Assembly (NCBI GenBank): GCA_023406895.1
Contig: JAEXTV010000013.1
Span: forward strand, 1 to 61,015
DNA length: 61,015 nucleotides
Direction: 5' to 3'
Source of the DNA: Bacillota bacterium
GTDB taxonomy: Bacteria; Bacillota; Clostridia; Christensenellales; SZUA-584
The notes beneath the pieces are model-generated. The model had not been told where the DNA came from. It did not search any database and worked only from the letters and a program-made list of their open reading frames with translations. Every line of letters starts with the position of its first letter. Position 1 is the first letter of the stretch. The position numbers and the translations under genes were made by a program. Of this stretch, positions 16,540-25,604 are shown piece after piece.

Positions 16540-17634
16540 TTAAGGGGTTGTGTTCGGCAATGTCACGGTGAACACCGTTTTTTGCACATCGCTGCCGACG
16601 TTGATTGTGCCGCCGTGAGCCAAGACGATCTCTCTTGCGATGGCAAGCCCGAGCCCGGCGCCGCCCGTGTGCGTGGACCGTGCCGAATCGAGCCTGAAGA
16701 ATTTCTCAAATATCATATCCAGCTTTTCCTTGGGGATGGGATCTCCCTGATTGGCAAAGGTGATCACGGTGTTTTCGCCCTGCTGCCATGCGCTGATCTC
16801 AATTGTACAATCCTTATAGCTGTAGGCAATCGCGTTTTTGAGTATGTTGTTAAACACGCGCGAGAGCTTGTCGGCATCGCCCCAAAGCATCAAATCGTCC
16901 GGCGCATAAACCGCTGCCGTTTTTTGCTGCGGTGCCAGCATCGGGTAAAACTCGTCCGCCATCTGACGCAGCATCATTGAGAGATTGATTCTCGTTTTAT
17001 TGACCGAGATATGCGCAATGTTAAACCGAGTGATCTCGAAGAATTCGTCAACAAGCTGGTCTAAGCGGTACGCTTTTTCCAGCGTGAGATTGATATATTT
17101 TGCCTTTTGCTGCGGCGGCATATCGCCCGCCTCATCGAGCATACTCAAATAGCCGATGACGGATGTCAGCGGCGTTTTGATATCGTGCGCGAGATAAACA
17201 ATCAAATCGTTCTTTCGCTGGGCTTCGTCACGCGCCGCACGTTCGCTGCGCAAAGCCGTCTGCTTGATCTGGTTCATCCTATCCTCCACCTGCCGCAGCA
17301 GCGGCGAGAGGTGAATCGGCTGTTCATCAGGTGAAACAAGCAGTTTGCTCGCTTCAACGATCTCTTCCATATAGCCCGCCGTTGCCCCCCAATAATGGTA
17401 GAGGATGAAGAAAGCAATCAGAAGATACACGGCAATGAGTATTTGCAGATAGTTATGCTTGATCAGCGAGAGAAAATCATAGATGATGCTCGGCTGCCAG
17501 ATGATGCTTTGAACGATCACCAGCACAAGATAGGCAAAAAGTATCAACACCGCCGCCGCGATAATGAGGGCAATGATGCATCGACCGAGCATCTTTCTCA
17601 TCAATATTGATTTAAAAGGCCTCTCATTTTTCAA
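16540..17634 (-). CDS. vanS: Sensor histidine kinase, VanS type
   Basis: The 364-residue kinase has two N-terminal membrane helices (about residues 15-40 and 60-85) with only a short external loop, as in VanS proteins of B/G/C-like clusters. These are followed by an H-box (VYLAHDIKTPLTSVIGYL), an N box (NNILKNAIAYSY) and a G2 box (HTGGAGLGLAIAREI). It would sense glycopeptide or its effect on the wall and phosphorylate VanR. Its start overlaps the end of vanR by 11 bases. Assignment to VanS rests on both the domain order and the van neighbours. Confidence 0.9.
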   Translation of the reverse strand: MKNERPFKSILMRKMLGRCIIALIIAAAVLILFAYLVLVIVQSIIWQPSIIYDFLSLIKHNYLQILIAVYLLIAFFILYHYWGATAGYMEEIVEASKLLVSPDEQPIHLSPLLRQVEDRMNQIKQTALRSERAARDEAQRKNDLIVYLAHDIKTPLTSVIGYLSMLDEAGDMPPQQKAKYINLTLEKAYRLDQLVDEFFEITRFNIAHISVNKTRINLSMMLRQMADEFYPMLAPQQKTAAVYAPDDLMLWGDADKLSRVFNNILKNAIAYSYKDCTIEISAWQQGENTVITFANQGDPIPKEKLDMIFEKFFRLDSARSTHTGGAGLGLAIAREIVLAHGGTINVGSDVQKTVFTVTLPNTTP

Positions 17635-18322
17635 TTGTGTAGCCGACCCCCCATACCGTTTTTATATATTTCGGACGCTCCGCACTGTCGTGCATTTTTT
17701 CGCGCAGGTGCCTGATATGCACCATCACCGTATTGTTGCTGTTCGTGTAATATTTTTCTCCCCAAACCGCTTGAAACAGTTCTTCCGAGCTCACCACCCG
17801 CCCACGGTTTGACGCAAGCATCCAAAGAATAGAGAACTCCGTGGGTGTCAGGCCTAGCCGCCGCTCATTCAAAGTGCACTCACGTGTGTTTTTATCGAGG
17901 ACCAGCCCCGAAAAGTCAATCACATAGTCGTCACCCGGCGATTCTGCTGTATTGTATTTGGTAAAACGCCGCAGCTGCGCCTTCACGCGCGCCACAAGCT
18001 CCAGCGGCCGGAAAGGTTTCGTGATGTAATCGTCCGCGCCAAGCGTCAGCCCTGTGATTTTGTCGATCTCTTCTGATTTCGCCGTCAGCATAATGACGGG
18101 AAAGTTATGCTTTTCACGTATGCGCTGGCATATGGCAAAGCCGTTTTCATCCGGCAGCATCACATCCAATATGGCCAGATCAATTTTCTCGTTATCGACA
18201 CAAGCCAAAGCTTCCCGGCCGGTGTAAAATTTAAACACCGTGTAATCTTCGTTTTTCAAATACAGCTCGATCAAGTCGGCGATGGCCTGCTCATCGTCCA
18301 CAACCAGAATATTTGCAGTCAT
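17624..18322 (-). CDS. vanR: Response regulator, VanR type
   Basis: This 232-residue OmpR-family regulator has receiver motifs VVDDEQA, Asp53 in LAILDVMLPDENG and Lys in TAKSEE, then a winged-helix domain with the end IKTVWGVGYTIEK. The segment TKPFRPLELVARVKAQLRR is highly typical of VanR. It is the first gene of the cluster, overlaps vanS, and is preceded by an 11-bp-spaced direct repeat, so autoregulation is likely. Confidence 0.92.
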   Translation of the reverse strand: MTANILVVDDEQAIADLIELYLKNEDYTVFKFYTGREALACVDNEKIDLAILDVMLPDENGFAICQRIREKHNFPVIMLTAKSEEIDKITGLTLGADDYITKPFRPLELVARVKAQLRRFTKYNTAESPGDDYVIDFSGLVLDKNTRECTLNERRLGLTPTEFSILWMLASNRGRVVSSEELFQAVWGEKYYTNSNNTVMVHIRHLREKMHDSAERPKYIKTVWGVGYTIEK

Positions 18323-18381
18323 TCGTTATAAAGCTCCTCAATGTTAAAAAGACCCACGACTATTCTATCACGAAAAGAAGG

Positions 18382-18416
18382 ATCGTATAGCGGCATATTT
18401 CTTATAAAAATCTTAA
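18382..18416 (-). promoter_or_regulatory. Putative vanR promoter and VanR-binding repeats
   Basis: CTTAT (18401) and CTTAA (18412) on the plus strand are 11 bases apart, the same half-sites and spacing as the array before vanW. Downstream on the minus strand a TAGAAT -10-like hexamer lies near 18361-18366. This fits a VanR-activated promoter for vanRS. Confidence 0.55.
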
Positions 18417-18613
18417 GATTTCCAATACGATGATTCCACACTTGAAACATTTGAGGCCATGAGGCAAGGCCGTATACGATCATAAAGCTGTGGTTTTAGC
18501 CTGATTTAATGCAATATGAGCCATAATTTCAAACCCCACTTGCGTTCATATATATTTTGTGTTAAGTATAAACTAAGTGTTGATGTGTAATTAAATAAAG
18601 AATCGAGAATCAC

Positions 18614-20512
18614 ATGTCAAAGTCGATTGGTTGTACCGATGCCCGGGAGCATATGGAATGCAACGCTAAAAGGCCCAAAATCGCGGTGTTTCTCAATGGC
18701 ATCAGCGATTATTACCAGCATACAATTTGTGACGGCATTGTCACGCAAGCCGAAGAACTCGGGTATTCCGTACTTTTTTTTGCTTCGAGAGTCAGATATT
18801 TTGTCAACGAAAATAATGAGGGCGAACTGAAACTGTTTACCATGCCCGACATGCATAGCTTCGACGGAATCATCGTGGCCACCAATACCATCACGTCCGC
18901 AGAAACCGTGGAATACATTAGAAAAGCGCTGCCGGCAGATGGCATACCGGTCGTCAACATCGGCCCTTCCATTGACGGCTCCTTCAGCGTGGACTCGGTG
19001 GATAACGGATGTATGGAAACATTAATACGGCATTTTATTGCCGACCATCGGTTTACCTCCATCAACTTTATATCCGGGCCTTTGAGCAATCCGGATGCGA
19101 AAGACCGGCTCAGCACATACAAAAGAGTGCTCGCCGAATACGGCATAGAATACGACGACAGACGCGTTTTTATAGGAGATTTCAGCAGGGAAAGTGCGCA
19201 CGAAGCCATTGCCCTCTTTTTACAGGATGGGGCGGATCTACCGCAGGCCATTGTATGTGCCAACGATAATATGGCGCTCGGCGCCTATACCGAACTCATC
19301 CGGCGCGGTTTGCGAGTCCCCGAGGACATCGCCTTATCAGGATATGACTGCATTCTCGAGGCAGAGCGCCACGTGCCGCGTATCACCACAGCCAAGCAGC
19401 CGCTTTTTGAAATGGGCAGGCGTTCCGTTCGCATTATTGACGATGTGAACGCGGGTATTCATGTGGAAAAGGAATACAGGTATAACACGCAGATTGTCAT
19501 CGCAGGCTCATGCGGCTGCAAAGACGCCGCACCGATGGCCGAAAGGCAATTTGTGAAGGATCTTGTACTCAAAGCCGACGATCAGCGCATTTACGATAAT
19601 ATCAGCACATCCATGATGGAACTGCTGACTGGCACATACACCATGGAGAGCATTGTCAGTCAGCTCACAGATCTGGCGCGCGTGCTGGACTTCCGGCATT
19701 TGTATTTCTGCGTCAATGAAGACAGTCTGCTGAACCATGCGAGGTTTTCGGACGGTTACCCGCGCGAAATGACGCTGATGCTGGGCATCGTCGATGGTGT
19801 CGTTCATACCGGGCTCAAGTTTAAGACGAAAGATATTCTGCCCGATTTGAATAAGAGCATGACAGCGCTTGTTTTTGCACCGCTGTATTTTAAGAAAAAT
19901 TCGTTTGGGTATATCGCGTTTGATTTCAACAATTCAAGCAGCTTTGTGCACCGCATTTGGGTGAAAAATGTCCGTCTTGCGCTCGAAAACCTGCGCACAC
20001 AGGATGCCCTCAAACAGTATTCCGTCGCGCTCGAGGAAATCAGCCTGCACGACCCTCTGACCGGCGTATTAAACCGCAGAGGTCTGGAAAACCGCGCAAA
20101 AGCGCTGATGAGCACCGGCAGACAGGGCATGCTGTTTGTCATCTTCGTGGATCTTGACGGATTAAAACGTATCAATGATACCTATGGGCATGCTGCGGGC
20201 GACGAAGCCATACAGGTCGTCGCGGATATCCTGCGGCATTGTTCCCGGCCTGATGATATTATTGCGCGCATGGGCGGCGATGAATTCGTCTGCGTCGGGC
20301 TGGTGCCCGATGAAACCACACTGTTCTCCATGCTGTTTTCCATGCAATCCTACGGGACGCTGCACAATGAACACTCCGCAAAGCCGTACGCGGTGAATGC
20401 CAGTTACGGCTGGTATCTGCAGCAGTGGGAAGAGAATCTTTCCCTGATGCAGATGATCGATAAAGCCGACGGACAGCTTTATGAGCAAAAGCGCCTGCGC
20501 AGTCAGCGGTGA
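18614..20512 (+). CDS. Soluble periplasmic-binding-protein-like sensor fused to a diguanylate cyclase
   Basis: The protein has 632 residues. Residues about 20-300 form a LacI/PBP1-like ligand-binding domain (KIAVFLNGISDYYQ, VVNIGPSIDGSFSVDSVDNG, ALSGYDCILEA) without a helix-turn-helix. A middle domain of about 150 residues resembling a GAF-type sensor follows. The C-terminus is a GGDEF domain (about 460-630) with the intact active site RMGGDEFVCV near residue 555. No signal peptide or membrane segment is visible, so the sugar-type sensor would act in the cytoplasm and control c-di-GMP synthesis. No strong ribosome binding site precedes the ATG at 18614; an internal ATG at 18653 with GGGAG before it is an alternative. 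It is monocistronic. Confidence 0.88.
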   Translation: MSKSIGCTDAREHMECNAKRPKIAVFLNGISDYYQHTICDGIVTQAEELGYSVLFFASRVRYFVNENNEGELKLFTMPDMHSFDGIIVATNTITSAETVEYIRKALPADGIPVVNIGPSIDGSFSVDSVDNGCMETLIRHFIADHRFTSINFISGPLSNPDAKDRLSTYKRVLAEYGIEYDDRRVFIGDFSRESAHEAIALFLQDGADLPQAIVCANDNMALGAYTELIRRGLRVPEDIALSGYDCILEAERHVPRITTAKQPLFEMGRRSVRIIDDVNAGIHVEKEYRYNTQIVIAGSCGCKDAAPMAERQFVKDLVLKADDQRIYDNISTSMMELLTGTYTMESIVSQLTDLARVLDFRHLYFCVNEDSLLNHARFSDGYPREMTLMLGIVDGVVHTGLKFKTKDILPDLNKSMTALVFAPLYFKKNSFGYIAFDFNNSSSFVHRIWVKNVRLALENLRTQDALKQYSVALEEISLHDPLTGVLNRRGLENRAKALMSTGRQGMLFVIFVDLDGLKRINDTYGHAAGDEAIQVVADILRHCSRPDDIIARMGGDEFVCVGLVPDETTLFSMLFSMQSYGTLHNEHSAKPYAVNASYGWYLQQWEENLSLMQMIDKADGQLYEQKRLRSQR

Positions 20513-20657
20513 CATCTCAAGTACAGGCAGTTTTTTCATCATGGCTATCGAAAGTAACTCTCTTTTTCATTACCACTCCGCAATGAGGCGGACCAGGATC
20601 CGAACAGATTCTTATCCACTGCGCAGCCGACATGTTTGGTTGACCAAACGGGGGTTT

Positions 20658-20680
20658 CCTTGGCCTCAAGGCTGTTTTTA
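20658..20680 (+). terminator. Probable terminator after the GGDEF gene
   Basis: CCTTG-GCCT-CAAGG is followed by CTGTTTTTA on the plus strand, about 145 bases after the stop of the GGDEF gene. The stem is short, so confidence is moderate. Confidence 0.5.
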
Positions 20681-20694
20681 AACAAAATACAGCA

Positions 20695-20720
20695 AAAATA
20701 AAAAAACCAGCAGTGCGCTG
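20695..20720 (-). terminator. Terminator at the end of element copy 2
   Basis: On the minus strand CCAGC-GCACT-GCTGG is followed by TTTTTTTATTTTTG. It lies downstream of the dispersed element copy 2 and would give that element's transcript a defined 3' end. Confidence 0.65.
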
Positions 20721-20774
20721 GCCTTCAGGCTGTCGATATAATTTAAAGAACCTTTCACAGATGATCGAGATGGG

Positions 20775-20918
20775 TATAATGTGCTGGAAAGAATGACTGA
20801 TCTAACCGATTTTAAGCCATTTTCTCTCCCTCAGTCACCTATCGGTGACAGCCCCAATCCACCCTTATAGGGTAGTCATCAGAGGGCGCCACGACAATAG
20901 GGTTCTTTGACACTCTGA
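20775..20918 (-). repeat. Dispersed structured element, copy 2
   Basis: This minus-strand copy is very similar to copy 1 (2174-2325): it shares GACTACCCTATAAGGGTGG, CCGATAGGTGACTG and AATCGGTTA at the same spacing. The outer stem and inner hairpin are retained. It lies downstream of prfC on the same strand and is bracketed by two hairpins built on CCAGC/GCTGG, at 20922-20945 and 20695-20720. Confidence 0.72.
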
Positions 20919-20921
20919 AAA

Positions 20922-20948
20922 CCAGCATTGCGCTGGCTTTTTGATAAA
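20922..20948 (-). terminator. Intrinsic terminator of prfC
   Basis: On the minus strand CCAGC-GCAAT-GCTGG is followed by TTTT, within 30 bases of the prfC stop. This is the normal position for its terminator. Confidence 0.65.
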
Positions 20949-20953
20949 ATGAT

Positions 20954-22534
20954 TTAAACAGACGGCGGTATTTCAAGAAATACGGCTTCTTTGTTATTCT
21001 CCTCGGCTCTTCGAAGCGTCCACTCATCCTTGTAAAGAATCACCGGCCGCTTATGCTGATCCTCCACAACTTTGGCGTTGTCCAAAAACCCGAGCATATC
21101 GCGTGTGATATGCTTAGCCACCACCCATCTCGCAAGCGTGTACGGCAACCGTTCAATGATGATGTCCACACCGTATTCATATTTCATCCTGTACGTTAAC
21201 ACCTCAAGCTGAAGCACGCCCACAACGCCGACCGTCAGCGTTTCCACACCCAGATTGGGCTGCTTGAACACCTGAATGGCACCTTCCTCCGATATCTGGT
21301 TGATTCCCTGCAAAAACTGCTTTCTTCTCATGGCATCGGGGGTGCGCACCTGAGCAAAATGCTCCGCCGGAAACATAGGAATCCCTTCAAATTTGAAAGG
21401 CTCTTTGCTTTCACACAACGTATCGCCGATGTTGAGAAGGCCGGTATCAACCACACCGATGATATCTCCCGCAAAAGCTTCCTCTACTGTTGTCCTTTCC
21501 TGCGCGAAAAACTGCTGCGGCTGCGTCAGCCGCAGCGCTTTGCCGGTTCTCTCATGGGTCACTTCCATGCCAATCTCAAAGCGTCCGGAACAAATCCTGA
21601 TAAACGCGATTCTGTTACGATGGGCCGGGTCCATATTGGCTTGGATTTTAAACACAAAGCCGGAAAATTGTTCGCTGTCCGGGTCAATAATACCTTTTGT
21701 GCTGTCCTTACCGGCGGGTGAGGGCGCTATGCCCACAAACTCATTGAGGAATTGCTGCACCCCGAAATTCGTCATGGCGCTGCCGAAAAACATCGGTGTC
21801 AGCTGGCCGGTCTTCACTTTATCAATATCGAACTCATCCCCGGCTATATCCAGCAGAGCGATATCCTCGCACAGCTTGTTATGAAGCCTTTCCCCCAACA
21901 TATCGCGAAAAGCACTGTCATCAATCGATGCGCTTTGAGACCGGACCATTTCCTGTCCGTGACCTTCCGCTTCAAAAAGCTCTATACGCGATTCCTTGCG
22001 ATTGAAAACGCCCTTGAACAAGCCGTCTTCACCGATCGGCCAATTCATGGGGCACGACCGTATACCGAGTGTCGTTTCTATTTCATCCATCAGTTCAAAC
22101 GGGTTTTTACAGAACCTATCCAGCTTGTTGACAAAGGTAAATATGGGGATTCCGCGCATCCGGCAGACATGAAAAAGCTTTTTCGTCTGAGCCTCGACAC
22201 CTTTCGCCCCGTCGATAAGCATCACGGCACAATCCGCCGCCGCCAGGGTTCTGTAGGTATCTTCGCTGAAATCCTGATGGCCCGGCGTGTCCAGAATATT
22301 GATTCGGTATCCGTTATAATCAAAATACATCACGCTTGACGTGACGGATATACCTCTTTGCTTTTCAATCTCCATCCAATCGGATACGGCATGCTTTGCG
22401 GCCTTTCTGCCTTTCACAGCCCCTGCAAGCCGGATCGCGCCGCCGTAAAGCAGCAGCTTTTCGGTCAGTGTGGTCTTGCCCGCATCCGGATGCGATATGA
22501 TGGCAAAGGTTCTTCGGCGAGAAACCTCATTCAC
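20954..22534 (-). CDS. prfC: Peptide chain release factor 3
   Basis: The 526-residue translational GTPase matches RF3 in length and order. It has a G domain with G1 SHPDAGKTTLTEKLL, the G2 region ISVTSSVM, G3 DTPGHQDF and G4 NKLDR, followed by the RF3-specific domains II and III (GDIIGVVDTGLLNIGD, VVGVLQLEVL). It recycles RF1 and RF2 from the ribosome after peptide release. It is monocistronic, with a terminator directly downstream. Nothing in the sequence is unusual. Confidence 0.96.
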   Translation of the reverse strand: MNEVSRRRTFAIISHPDAGKTTLTEKLLLYGGAIRLAGAVKGRKAAKHAVSDWMEIEKQRGISVTSSVMYFDYNGYRINILDTPGHQDFSEDTYRTLAAADCAVMLIDGAKGVEAQTKKLFHVCRMRGIPIFTFVNKLDRFCKNPFELMDEIETTLGIRSCPMNWPIGEDGLFKGVFNRKESRIELFEAEGHGQEMVRSQSASIDDSAFRDMLGERLHNKLCEDIALLDIAGDEFDIDKVKTGQLTPMFFGSAMTNFGVQQFLNEFVGIAPSPAGKDSTKGIIDPDSEQFSGFVFKIQANMDPAHRNRIAFIRICSGRFEIGMEVTHERTGKALRLTQPQQFFAQERTTVEEAFAGDIIGVVDTGLLNIGDTLCESKEPFKFEGIPMFPAEHFAQVRTPDAMRRKQFLQGINQISEEGAIQVFKQPNLGVETLTVGVVGVLQLEVLTYRMKYEYGVDIIIERLPYTLARWVVAKHITRDMLGFLDNAKVVEDQHKRPVILYKDEWTLRRAEENNKEAVFLEIPPSV

Positions 22535-22816
22535 AATGTCATTATTGGTACCGATATGTCATTCTCCCTTCCGCGATGCAAAGGCTGTCCGCCTCTTCAT
22601 TTTTTACAAAAAAACAGAAGCTTATCATTGAAGCTTCCCACCCAAAAAGCCAAAATATCCTTAAAATACGGCACCGGGTGCCCAACCGCCATTTTGTATA
22701 TACTTGAACATGGGCTATTATACAAGATGAGCGGGACTGCGTCAAACAGGCGGTGAAAAATAACTTTGTCACGAAAAATGTGCCCGGCTCACCTCCGATT
22801 GAGGGCCGGGAGCATG

Positions 22817-23466
22817 CTATAACTCGTTGATGGTGAAGGCCGCCGTTTTAAGCTGCTCTTGTGCCGCTTGGCTGAGCGCCGGGTCAAGCGAGACCTCCTT
22901 GAGCTGCGGCAAAGATAGCAGCGGGCGCAGATTGCCGTCGGTCACGGCGGGCAGACTGAGCGTCTCCAAACGGGACAGCGATTCGATGCCCAACAGCGTC
23001 TCGAGCGGCGTATCCGTCATAAAAAGGCTCTTTAAGCTTGTGATGCCTTGAAAGGCGTTCATGGAGGACACTTGTGTTTTGCCAACCTCCACGGTTTCGA
23101 GCATCGTGCAGGAAGAGAGGGACGATAAATCAGACACACGGGTTTCGTACAAACACAGATCCCGCAACGCGGGCAATGCCGCAAGCGGCGAAATATCCTT
23201 CACGGGGTTGTGCCGCAAATCAATCTTCTCCAGCTTTTCCAAGCCGGTTAACGGGGCCAGATCGGTAATATTCTCGAGCGCAATACGCATAATCCTGAGG
23301 TTTTTCAGCTTCGCCAAGTCAACTAACGATGACAGTTCCCCGTTGTTCAGCACGCCGTCGTTCAGCGGCATATGCTGGCCCAGTTCGTCATATTCCTGAG
23401 GAATTCTTCGGGATACTGGGCACTGCCGGATTCGGCTAATATGCTTTCGATATACGCGTCATCCAT
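22817..23466 (-). pseudogene. Leucine-rich-repeat protein gene with a probable frameshift
   Basis: From an ATG at 23466 with an excellent binding site (GGGGAGGACAAAAAG), the first frame encodes about 23 plausible residues ending PEEFL and then goes off into a stop. A second frame continues from near 23395 (QEYDELGQH, then MPLNDGVLNNG) through about 180 residues of LRR repeats such as LEKIDLRHNPVKDISPLAAL, spaced about 22 residues. Joining the two frames near 23395-23405 by one added base gives one continuous protein of about 215 residues. Either the gene is broken or the base is a sequencing error. If translation began at 23371 instead, a shorter LRR protein of 184 residues would result. Confidence 0.7.
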
Positions 23467-23790
23467 TCTTTTTGTCCTCCCCGTCAAAAAGCGCGAGGTT
23501 CATCCGGCCGAGAAGCCCAGCTTCAATTTCTACATCACCGCTCAGCCTCCGCATTATTATTGAATCAGGCTAGAAACGTCATTTGCTGATGACAGGCTCA
23601 TGGTAGCATGCCGAGTAAATCAAAAGGTATGCTGGCTGCAATCATTTTACAAAAATAAAAAACGCCGGATATCATCCGGCGCTCTCAACATCTCCGCCCC
23701 AAATCGCTTGGCTGCAGCATTCATAGATCATGACACCAAGCAATTTTGAATTATATCGAATCTTTTTAAATGACGCACTTACGTTATCGG
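23467..23790. other. Intergenic region downstream of degV
   Basis: This 324-base gap holds the ribosome binding site of the LRR gene and the degV terminator hairpin at 23655-23682. Nothing else was recognised. Confidence 0.5.
23655..23682 (-). terminator. Intrinsic terminator of degV
   Basis: CGCCGGAT-ATC-ATCCGGCG is a perfect 8-bp stem followed on the minus strand by TTTTTTATTTTTG. It closes the marR-degV transcript. Confidence 0.85.
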
Positions 23791-24633
23791 TCAGCTTTTG
23801 GGGATGTATGCCAAGCCCACACAACCGGGGCCGCTGTGCGTGCCAATCACGCACCCGATCTCGCAAACGATCGGCCTCTCCATATTCACCGCTTCGGTGA
23901 TGGTTATGATGAAATCCTCCATGACGCCGGGGTCGTTTGAATGTCCCGCAACCACCGGGTATTGCGTATCGGGCGCCTCTTTCCTCAATTTGTCCAAAAT
24001 CCACGCAAAAGCCGCTTTTTGGCCTCTTTCCTTGGCCACCGATTTCACTTCGCCATCGACTATCGACACCAGCGGTTTGATATTGAGCATGCCGCCGAGT
24101 ATGGCTGCGGACGACGACAGCCTGCCTCCCATCTTTAAATACTTGAGCGTGTTGACAACCGCATAAAATTGAACACGGTCGCCCAAATCAGTGAGTGCCG
24201 CAGCGATCTGCTCTGCGCTGGCACCGCCATCTCTCATTTTAATCGCCTCGTACACCAACAGGGCCAGGCCGAATGTGGCGCTTTTTGAATCGACGATGTA
24301 GATCCGGTCCGAGCCCAATGCATTCTTTGCAATAACGGCCGACTGATACGTGCCACTGAGCTTGCTGGAGATAAATATGCCGATAACGGTGTCTCCGGCA
24401 TCGATAAATCTTTTAAACAGACCCTCAAACTCATCTGGATTCACCTGCGATGTGGATGGCAGCGTGGTGCTGTGGCTCAGCATCTCATAGAATTGTTCTT
24501 TTTTTAATTCGATGCCGTCCGTGTACTTCTTTCCTTCAAATATAACGCTGAGCGGAACAATGCTGATATCCAGCACCGCCTGATTTTCTACCGGGATATC
24601 ACTCGTGCTGTCCGTTATGATTCTGATTGCCAA
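23791..24633 (-). CDS. DegV-family (FakB-like) fatty-acid-binding protein
   Basis: The protein has 280 residues, the standard DegV length. The N-terminus RIITDSTSDIP is typical, and the family core GTYQSAVIAKN, VDSKSATFGLALLVYEA and LKMGGRLSS are intact. The C-terminus contains HSGPGCVGLAYI. DegV proteins bind a fatty acid and, as FakB, present it to the FakA kinase for phosphorylation. It lies 18 bases after a FabT-like MarR gene, which supports a role in uptake and use of exogenous fatty acids. FakA was not found in the window. Confidence 0.9.
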   Translation of the reverse strand: MAIRIITDSTSDIPVENQAVLDISIVPLSVIFEGKKYTDGIELKKEQFYEMLSHSTTLPSTSQVNPDEFEGLFKRFIDAGDTVIGIFISSKLSGTYQSAVIAKNALGSDRIYIVDSKSATFGLALLVYEAIKMRDGGASAEQIAAALTDLGDRVQFYAVVNTLKYLKMGGRLSSSAAILGGMLNIKPLVSIVDGEVKSVAKERGQKAAFAWILDKLRKEAPDTQYPVVAGHSNDPGVMEDFIITITEAVNMERPIVCEIGCVIGTHSGPGCVGLAYIPKS

Positions 24634-24651
24634 TGGACTTCCTCCTAAACC

Positions 24652-25113
24652 TTATTTTTTACTGTCAAAGAACGCCTGCAAACTGCTTAAGCCTTTAATC
24701 AGTATCTCCACCTCACCTTTATCAAGGGTGTCAATCACATTTGATACCATCTGTTTATGAAAGTTTTGATGAAAACGATTGGCCTTTATCCCCTTGTCGG
24801 TGGCGTGCAGCCTGATGATTCTTTTGTCCTGTTTATCTTGCTGTCTCTTCAAATAGCCTTTTTTCTCGAGCAAAGCAACGGTGGTCGTCAATGTTCCCGC
24901 GGATATTCGCAGCGCATGGGCGATATCGGTGGCGCGGTTAACTTCCCCGTTTTCGTTGGCGATACAAACCGCTTCGATCACATGCATTTCACGAATGGAG
25001 AGATTTTTAAATTCGCCGACTCTTAAGGACGATTCCTCAATACGAAGAATCTCGTTAAAGACTTTGACAAGAAAGACATTTAACTCATCGTTATACTCGT
25101 TGATAACTATCAC
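24652..25113 (-). CDS. MarR-family regulator, FabT-like
   Basis: The winged-helix protein has about 153 residues, with LSIREMHVIEAV, the recognition helix ISAGTLTTTVALLEKKG and the wing DKQDKRIIRLHATDKG. The start is set at GTG 25113, because the in-frame extension to 25140 lies inside an operator and close to the transcription start. Two palindromes TTTGAAC(A/T)TCAAA flank its strong promoter. This motif resembles the FabT operator of fatty-acid synthesis genes, and the downstream partner is a DegV/FakB-like gene. Autoregulation and control by fatty-acyl status are inferred. Confidence 0.8.
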   Translation of the reverse strand: MIVINEYNDELNVFLVKVFNEILRIEESSLRVGEFKNLSIREMHVIEAVCIANENGEVNRATDIAHALRISAGTLTTTVALLEKKGYLKRQQDKQDKRIIRLHATDKGIKANRFHQNFHKQMVSNVIDTLDKGEVEILIKGLSSLQAFFDSKK

Positions 25114-25128
25114 CTCAAAACCAATTAG

Positions 25129-25195
25129 TTTGATGTTCAAAGTAATTTCATTATACTCCTTGCATCTTGTGTGTCAATATATTTTGAACTTCAAA
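25129..25195 (-). promoter_or_regulatory. marR promoter with two TTTGA-N3-TCAAA operators
   Basis: On the minus strand a near-consensus promoter is visible: TTGACA (25172-25177), 16-base spacer, TATAAT (25150-25155). One palindrome lies just upstream of the -35 (25183-25195) and one just downstream of the -10 (25129-25141). This layout suits tight repression by the encoded MarR protein. Confidence 0.8.
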
Positions 25196-25604
25196 GTATT
25201 TGGCATTATACACAGGGTAAGGTCAAGCCGCCGCGACGGCAGACAATACCTGTATAACAGAGTCAGCAAAACCATAGTCAGCCTAAAATGGGCATTGTAT
25301 GCCGGCAATAAATTTGCCCCTATCTCATAAAAAATATGGTCTTTTTATCCTTGTTTCATTATAATAATAGCGTAACAATAAACTCTTTATATGGCTCAAT
25401 CGATTCGATATCCGAGTGTACTAAAGCTGGAATCGTCAGCGCAGCAATGATCCTGTTTAATTAGTCAATATCTATGATCCTGTTTCTAAATAAGATACAT
25501 CTATCAGTGACAGTCTTCGATGAAGCCAGAACCTTCTCACTCCACTCTCTGGGGGCACCAGATGACTTGCCCAAGGCTAGCCCCTGATGTGGAAATTGCG
25601 GGTG
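25196..25604. other. Intergenic region upstream of marR
   Basis: An AT-rich stretch without a credible gene. A 12-base direct repeat ATGATCCTGTTT occurs at about 25447 and 25478. Element copy 3 begins at its right-hand end. Confidence 0.4.
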
